The notes below the pieces were generated by a model that was given only the letters and a program-made list of their open reading frames with translations, did no database searches and was not told the DNA's origin. A stretch of DNA of 16,889 nucleotides from assembly GCA_002385745.1 (NCBI GenBank), contig DGEC01000124.1:1-16889 (forward strand), read 5' to 3'. The translations under genes and the position numbers were made by a program. The DNA is from Firmicutes bacterium UBA3936. Lineage in GTDB: Bacteria > Bacillota > Dethiobacteria > Dethiobacterales > Dethiobacteraceae. Positions 15,228 through 16,889 of the stretch are shown here, one piece after another; the first letter of the stretch is position 1, and each line of letters starts with the position of its first letter.

Positions 15228-15668
15228 TCAGGCAAGGCGGGTAATAACCTGTGCAGTCTGTTTCCCGGCTGTCTTTCCTGCTGCCGTATAGGATACATGC
15301 TGCGGGAAAAGGACTGCTTTCACCTGCTCCCACAAAGCAAGTTCGCTTTGTATAAGCAGCTTATTGGTTGTCTGCAAAGCATGTACTTCTCTTAGGAGGT
15401 TTTTGATTTCGGCTGCCAGCAGTTGCAGTTTTCCGGCATTGCCGCCGGCTTTGGCAGCAAGTTCCGAGGCGGTGCGCTCCTTTATCAGGGCAAGACGCTT
15501 TTCCTCCAGCCGGATGAGATCCTTCTCCAGCTTTTCTTTTTGCCGGCAGGCCTGCTCAAGCAGCCGGGCATCATTGTTGATTACGGCTTGCCGTTCTTCT
15601 TTGCTGACCTTTTGCAGCTGCAGGAGAGTGTCCCGTATATCGCAAAGTACTGCAATTTCCCTGCTCAT
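15228..15668 (-). CDS. flgN: flagellar export chaperone FlgN
   Basis: FlgN-type cytoplasmic chaperone for FlgK and FlgL, 146 residues and almost all helix: a Lys/Glu-rich coiled coil (about 10-120, with EKLEKDLIRLEEKRLAL) and a less ordered basic tail. Sequence conservation in this family is low, so the call rests on size, helical pattern and position directly before flgK and flgL. GGAGGG (15675-15680) lies six bases before the ATG. It is the first gene after a sigma-D type promoter. No flgM is seen before it, although flgM often precedes flgN. Confidence 0.82.
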   Translation of the reverse strand: MSREIAVLCDIRDTLLQLQKVSKEERQAVINNDARLLEQACRQKEKLEKDLIRLEEKRLALIKERTASELAAKAGGNAGKLQLLAAEIKNLLREVHALQTTNKLLIQSELALWEQVKAVLFPQHVSYTAAGKTAGKQTAQVITRLA

Positions 15669-15702
15669 TATTTACCCTCCATATCGGTGCTGTCTGTTCA
15701 GA

Positions 15703-15729
15703 TTATCGGCAGCAGGGGCGGATACTTTA
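15703..15729 (-). promoter_or_regulatory. sigma-D (sigma-28) promoter of flgN-flgK-flgL-fliW-csrA
   Basis: Read on the minus strand: TAAA (15726-15729), exactly 15 bases, then GCCGATAA (15703-15710). This matches the motility sigma consensus closely; the extended -35 TAAAGTAT also fits. Transcription should start near 15696, about 28 bases before the flgN start codon. Confidence 0.85.
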
Positions 15730-15754
15730 GGGGAAAAACGTACTTTAATTAAAA

Positions 15755-15788
15755 TAAAAAAGGCTGTCAGCCTATTGCTAAGACAGCC
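15755..15788 (-). terminator. intrinsic terminator overlapping the end of fliS
   Basis: On the minus strand GGCTGTC (15782-15788) pairs with GACAGCC (15762-15768) and is followed by a T-run (complement of 15756-15761). The left arm contains the last codons of fliS, and the stop codon at 15778-15780 lies in the loop. It separates flaG-fliS from the flgN unit. Confidence 0.75.
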
Positions 15789-16143
15789 GGCATGCTTCCG
15801 CCCAGGTGTCACGCAGTTCGGTAAGCATTTTTTCCGCCGCATCAAGAGGGGAGGTGCTTTTCTTTATATTTGCCTCAAGCAGGCAGCGATATATATAGTC
15901 ATAAAGCGCGTACAGACTCTGCGCAATTTCACCCTGACTGAAATCCAGGTTGCCCATCAATTCCTGCAAAATGTCTTGCGCTTTGATAATTGCCCTGTGG
16001 CTTTGTTCAATTTGCTTCTTTTCCATTCCCATGCGGGCCTGCCTGATAAAACGCAGCGCTCCGTTATAAAGCAGCAGAACAAGCTGTTCGGGAGAAGCAG
16101 TATTTACCTGGTTCTTCATATATGCTTGAGTGGGATTTATCAT
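15778..16143 (-). CDS. fliS: flagellar export chaperone FliS
   Basis: Cytoplasmic chaperone that binds the flagellin C-terminus and prevents early polymerisation; in Bacillus it also contacts FliW. The 121 residues have the family start MINPTQAYMKNQVNTASPEQ, then LVLLLYNGALRFIRQA, and the C-terminal RDTWAEACRLS. ATG 16141-16143 is preferred over an in-frame ATG at 16176 because the protein then begins like FliS and a GGGGG run lies just upstream. It starts 16 bases after flaG. fliD, often found between these genes, is absent here. Confidence 0.93.
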   Translation of the reverse strand: MINPTQAYMKNQVNTASPEQLVLLLYNGALRFIRQARMGMEKKQIEQSHRAIIKAQDILQELMGNLDFSQGEIAQSLYALYDYIYRCLLEANIKKSTSPLDAAEKMLTELRDTWAEACRLS

Positions 16144-16159
16144 GTTTTTACCCCCGTTT

Positions 16160-16498
16160 TTATATTTTTTTATCAAGCAGCAGGCCGATCATTTCTCTGA
16201 TGCTGGCGGCTAGGTCAAGTAGTTTTTGGGGAGGGATTTCCTTTATGACCTCATTTGTGATAATATCAACAATCTGCAGCATATAGCGGTCAGCCCCTTC
16301 ATGGAATTTAAAGCGAAAGCCGATATTTAAAGCTTCTGTGGTTTTGTTTAACTGTCCAACTGTTCCGAGGATTTCTTCTTTGCTAAAGGGATAAACCTGT
16401 TCAGCTTCCTGCTCTTGTTTTACAGGCTGCCGGGGGACTGCCGCTGCGGGCTGGATCCTTCTTTCAAACAGGTGAGGGACGCTTGCATCAACTTTCAT
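16160..16498 (-). CDS. flaG: FlaG family protein
   Basis: FlaG-family protein of 112 residues, linked to filament length or assembly in several flagellated bacteria; its precise role is not settled. The conserved C-terminal domain is present: LNIGFRFKFHEGADRYMLQI, VDIITNEVIKEIPPQKLL and the final helix LAASIREMIGLLLD. The first 45 residues are variable and Gln/Pro/Ala-rich, as is usual. ATG 16496-16498 has GAGGTG (16504-16509) five bases upstream. An in-frame start at 16585 would run through the sigma-D promoter at 16536-16562 and is rejected. Confidence 0.9.
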   Translation of the reverse strand: MKVDASVPHLFERRIQPAAAVPRQPVKQEQEAEQVYPFSKEEILGTVGQLNKTTEALNIGFRFKFHEGADRYMLQIVDIITNEVIKEIPPQKLLDLAASIREMIGLLLDKKI

Positions 16499-16535
16499 TT
16501 TTTCACCTCTCATCCATACAGGGTTTCTGTTAAAC

Positions 16536-16562
16536 TTTTCGGCACAAAATATAAAAACTTTA
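16536..16562 (-). promoter_or_regulatory. sigma-D (sigma-28) promoter of flaG-fliS
   Basis: On the minus strand TAAA (16559-16562), continuing as TAAAGTTT, is followed after exactly 15 bases by GCCGAAAA (16536-16543). The -35 fits the extended sigma-28 consensus fully and the -10 has one mismatch to GCCGATAA. The start point would be near 16529, about 30 bases before flaG. Confidence 0.8.
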
Positions 16563-16597
16563 GCAGCGAATTGGATTTTATACATATTTATCTGCCG

Positions 16598-16624
16598 TTA
16601 AGTTCCGGTGGTAGCTGCCGATTA
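16598..16624 (+). promoter_or_regulatory. possible divergent sigma-D promoter
   Basis: TTAA (16598-16601), 15 bases, then GCCGATTA (16617-16624), facing away from flaG. There is one mismatch in each box against TAAA and GCCGATAA; TAAG with a 14-base spacer is an equal alternative. Transcription would start near 16631, about 38 bases before the GTG at 16669. Confidence 0.5.
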
Positions 16625-16668
16625 AAAACTTAAAGGTTTATGTATGGTTTTTTTGGGAAGTGATATTT

Positions 16669-16870
16669 GTGAAAGTACAGGGTGTTGATCCGACAATTTT
16701 AAACCGCATACAGGAAAAAGTCAGGCAAAAAGCGGTACAAGGGTCGGAGCAGGTGATAATTACCGATAACCGGCGCAGGCGCAGCCGGCAGCAAAAAAGG
16801 GAACAGGGCCATAATGCTGAATTAATTGCAGAATCGTTAAATGAAATTGGAGAGGATCTGGATATTGACC
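16669..16870 (+). CDS. unidentified small protein, N-terminal part (cut by contig end)
   Basis: I do not recognise this protein. About 67 codons are visible: a start like VKVQGVDPTILNRIQEKV, then a very basic stretch with NRRRRSRQQKR, then an acidic helix-like NEIGEDLDID. GTG 16669 has GGGAAG (16655-16660) eight bases upstream; an in-frame GTG at 16660 would overlap that site. The frame is open to the end, but codons after 16870 come from adapter sequence and are not real. A sigma-D-like promoter upstream and the flagellar neighbours suggest a motility-related gene. Its length and end are unknown. Confidence 0.6.
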
Positions 16871-16889
16871 CTGTCTCTTATACACATCT
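16871..16889 (+). other. Nextera transposase adapter (mosaic end) contamination
   Basis: The final 19 bases, CTGTCTCTTATACACATCT, are identical to the Tn5 mosaic-end adapter sequence used in Nextera sequencing libraries. They end exactly at the last base, so they are read-through adapter left in the assembly and not genomic DNA. They also mark this as a contig end. Confidence 0.95.

Noticed and set aside
15364..16200. 278-codon plus-strand ORF opposite flgN and fliS
   Set aside because: It crosses two confirmed genes, a sigma-D promoter and a terminator, and its Ser/Arg/Cys-rich product resembles no protein family.
1..16889. CRISPR array, tRNA, rRNA, integrase or insertion sequence
   Set aside because: No regularly spaced repeats, RNA-gene signatures or transposase/integrase motifs were found by eye on either strand.

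Overview
The window looks like the end of a draft contig from a flagellated, Gram-positive-type bacterium of the Bacillota, most likely a clostridial lineage; genus not resolved. The reasons are AGGAGG-type ribosome binding sites, a short lipoprotein signal with a lipobox, the order flgN-flgK-flgL-fliW-csrA, and motility promoters of the sigma-D/sigma-28 class (TAAA, 15 bases, GCCGATAA). The last 19 bases match a Nextera transposase mosaic-end adapter and are not genomic.

Layout. (1) Positions 195-8316, plus strand: a tight six-gene sugar and glycosylation operon. It encodes a 1014-residue glycosyltransferase with two GT2 domains and central TPRs, dTDP-glucose 4,6-dehydratase (rfbB), an ATP-grasp ligase, a SAM-dependent methyltransferase, a VioA-like sugar aminotransferase and glucose-1-phosphate thymidylyltransferase (rfbA). 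It ends at a terminator near 8361-8388. From about 2340 to 8310 the DNA is clearly more AT-rich than its surroundings, and the change falls inside the first gene. (2) Positions 8317-8828: about 500 bases with no convincing gene but several hairpins, an imperfect direct repeat, a possible promoter and a strong intrinsic terminator, resembling a regulated leader. (3) Positions 8829-12038, plus strand: a metal-chelate type uptake module, with a FecCD permease lacking its N-terminus, its ATPase, an unidentified lipoprotein and a DUF4213/DUF364 protein. It ends at a bidirectional terminator (12079-12122). (4) Positions 12154-16498, minus strand: flagellar genes read as flaG-fliS, terminator, then flgN-flgK-flgL-fliW-csrA. 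Each of the two units has its own sigma-D type promoter. (5) Positions 16669-16870, plus strand: the start of an unidentified small gene with its own, divergent sigma-D-like promoter, cut by the contig end.

How it fits together. RfbA and RfbB make dTDP-4-keto-6-deoxyglucose. The aminotransferase would convert this to a dTDP-4-amino-4,6-dideoxy sugar (viosamine type). The ATP-grasp ligase and methyltransferase are candidates for decorating the amino group, and the double glycosyltransferase for transferring sugars. Because the cluster lies close to late flagellar genes, flagellin glycosylation is the best working hypothesis, but no flagellin gene lies in the window. The FliW-CsrA pair at the end of the flagellar operon is the known post-transcriptional control of flagellin synthesis.
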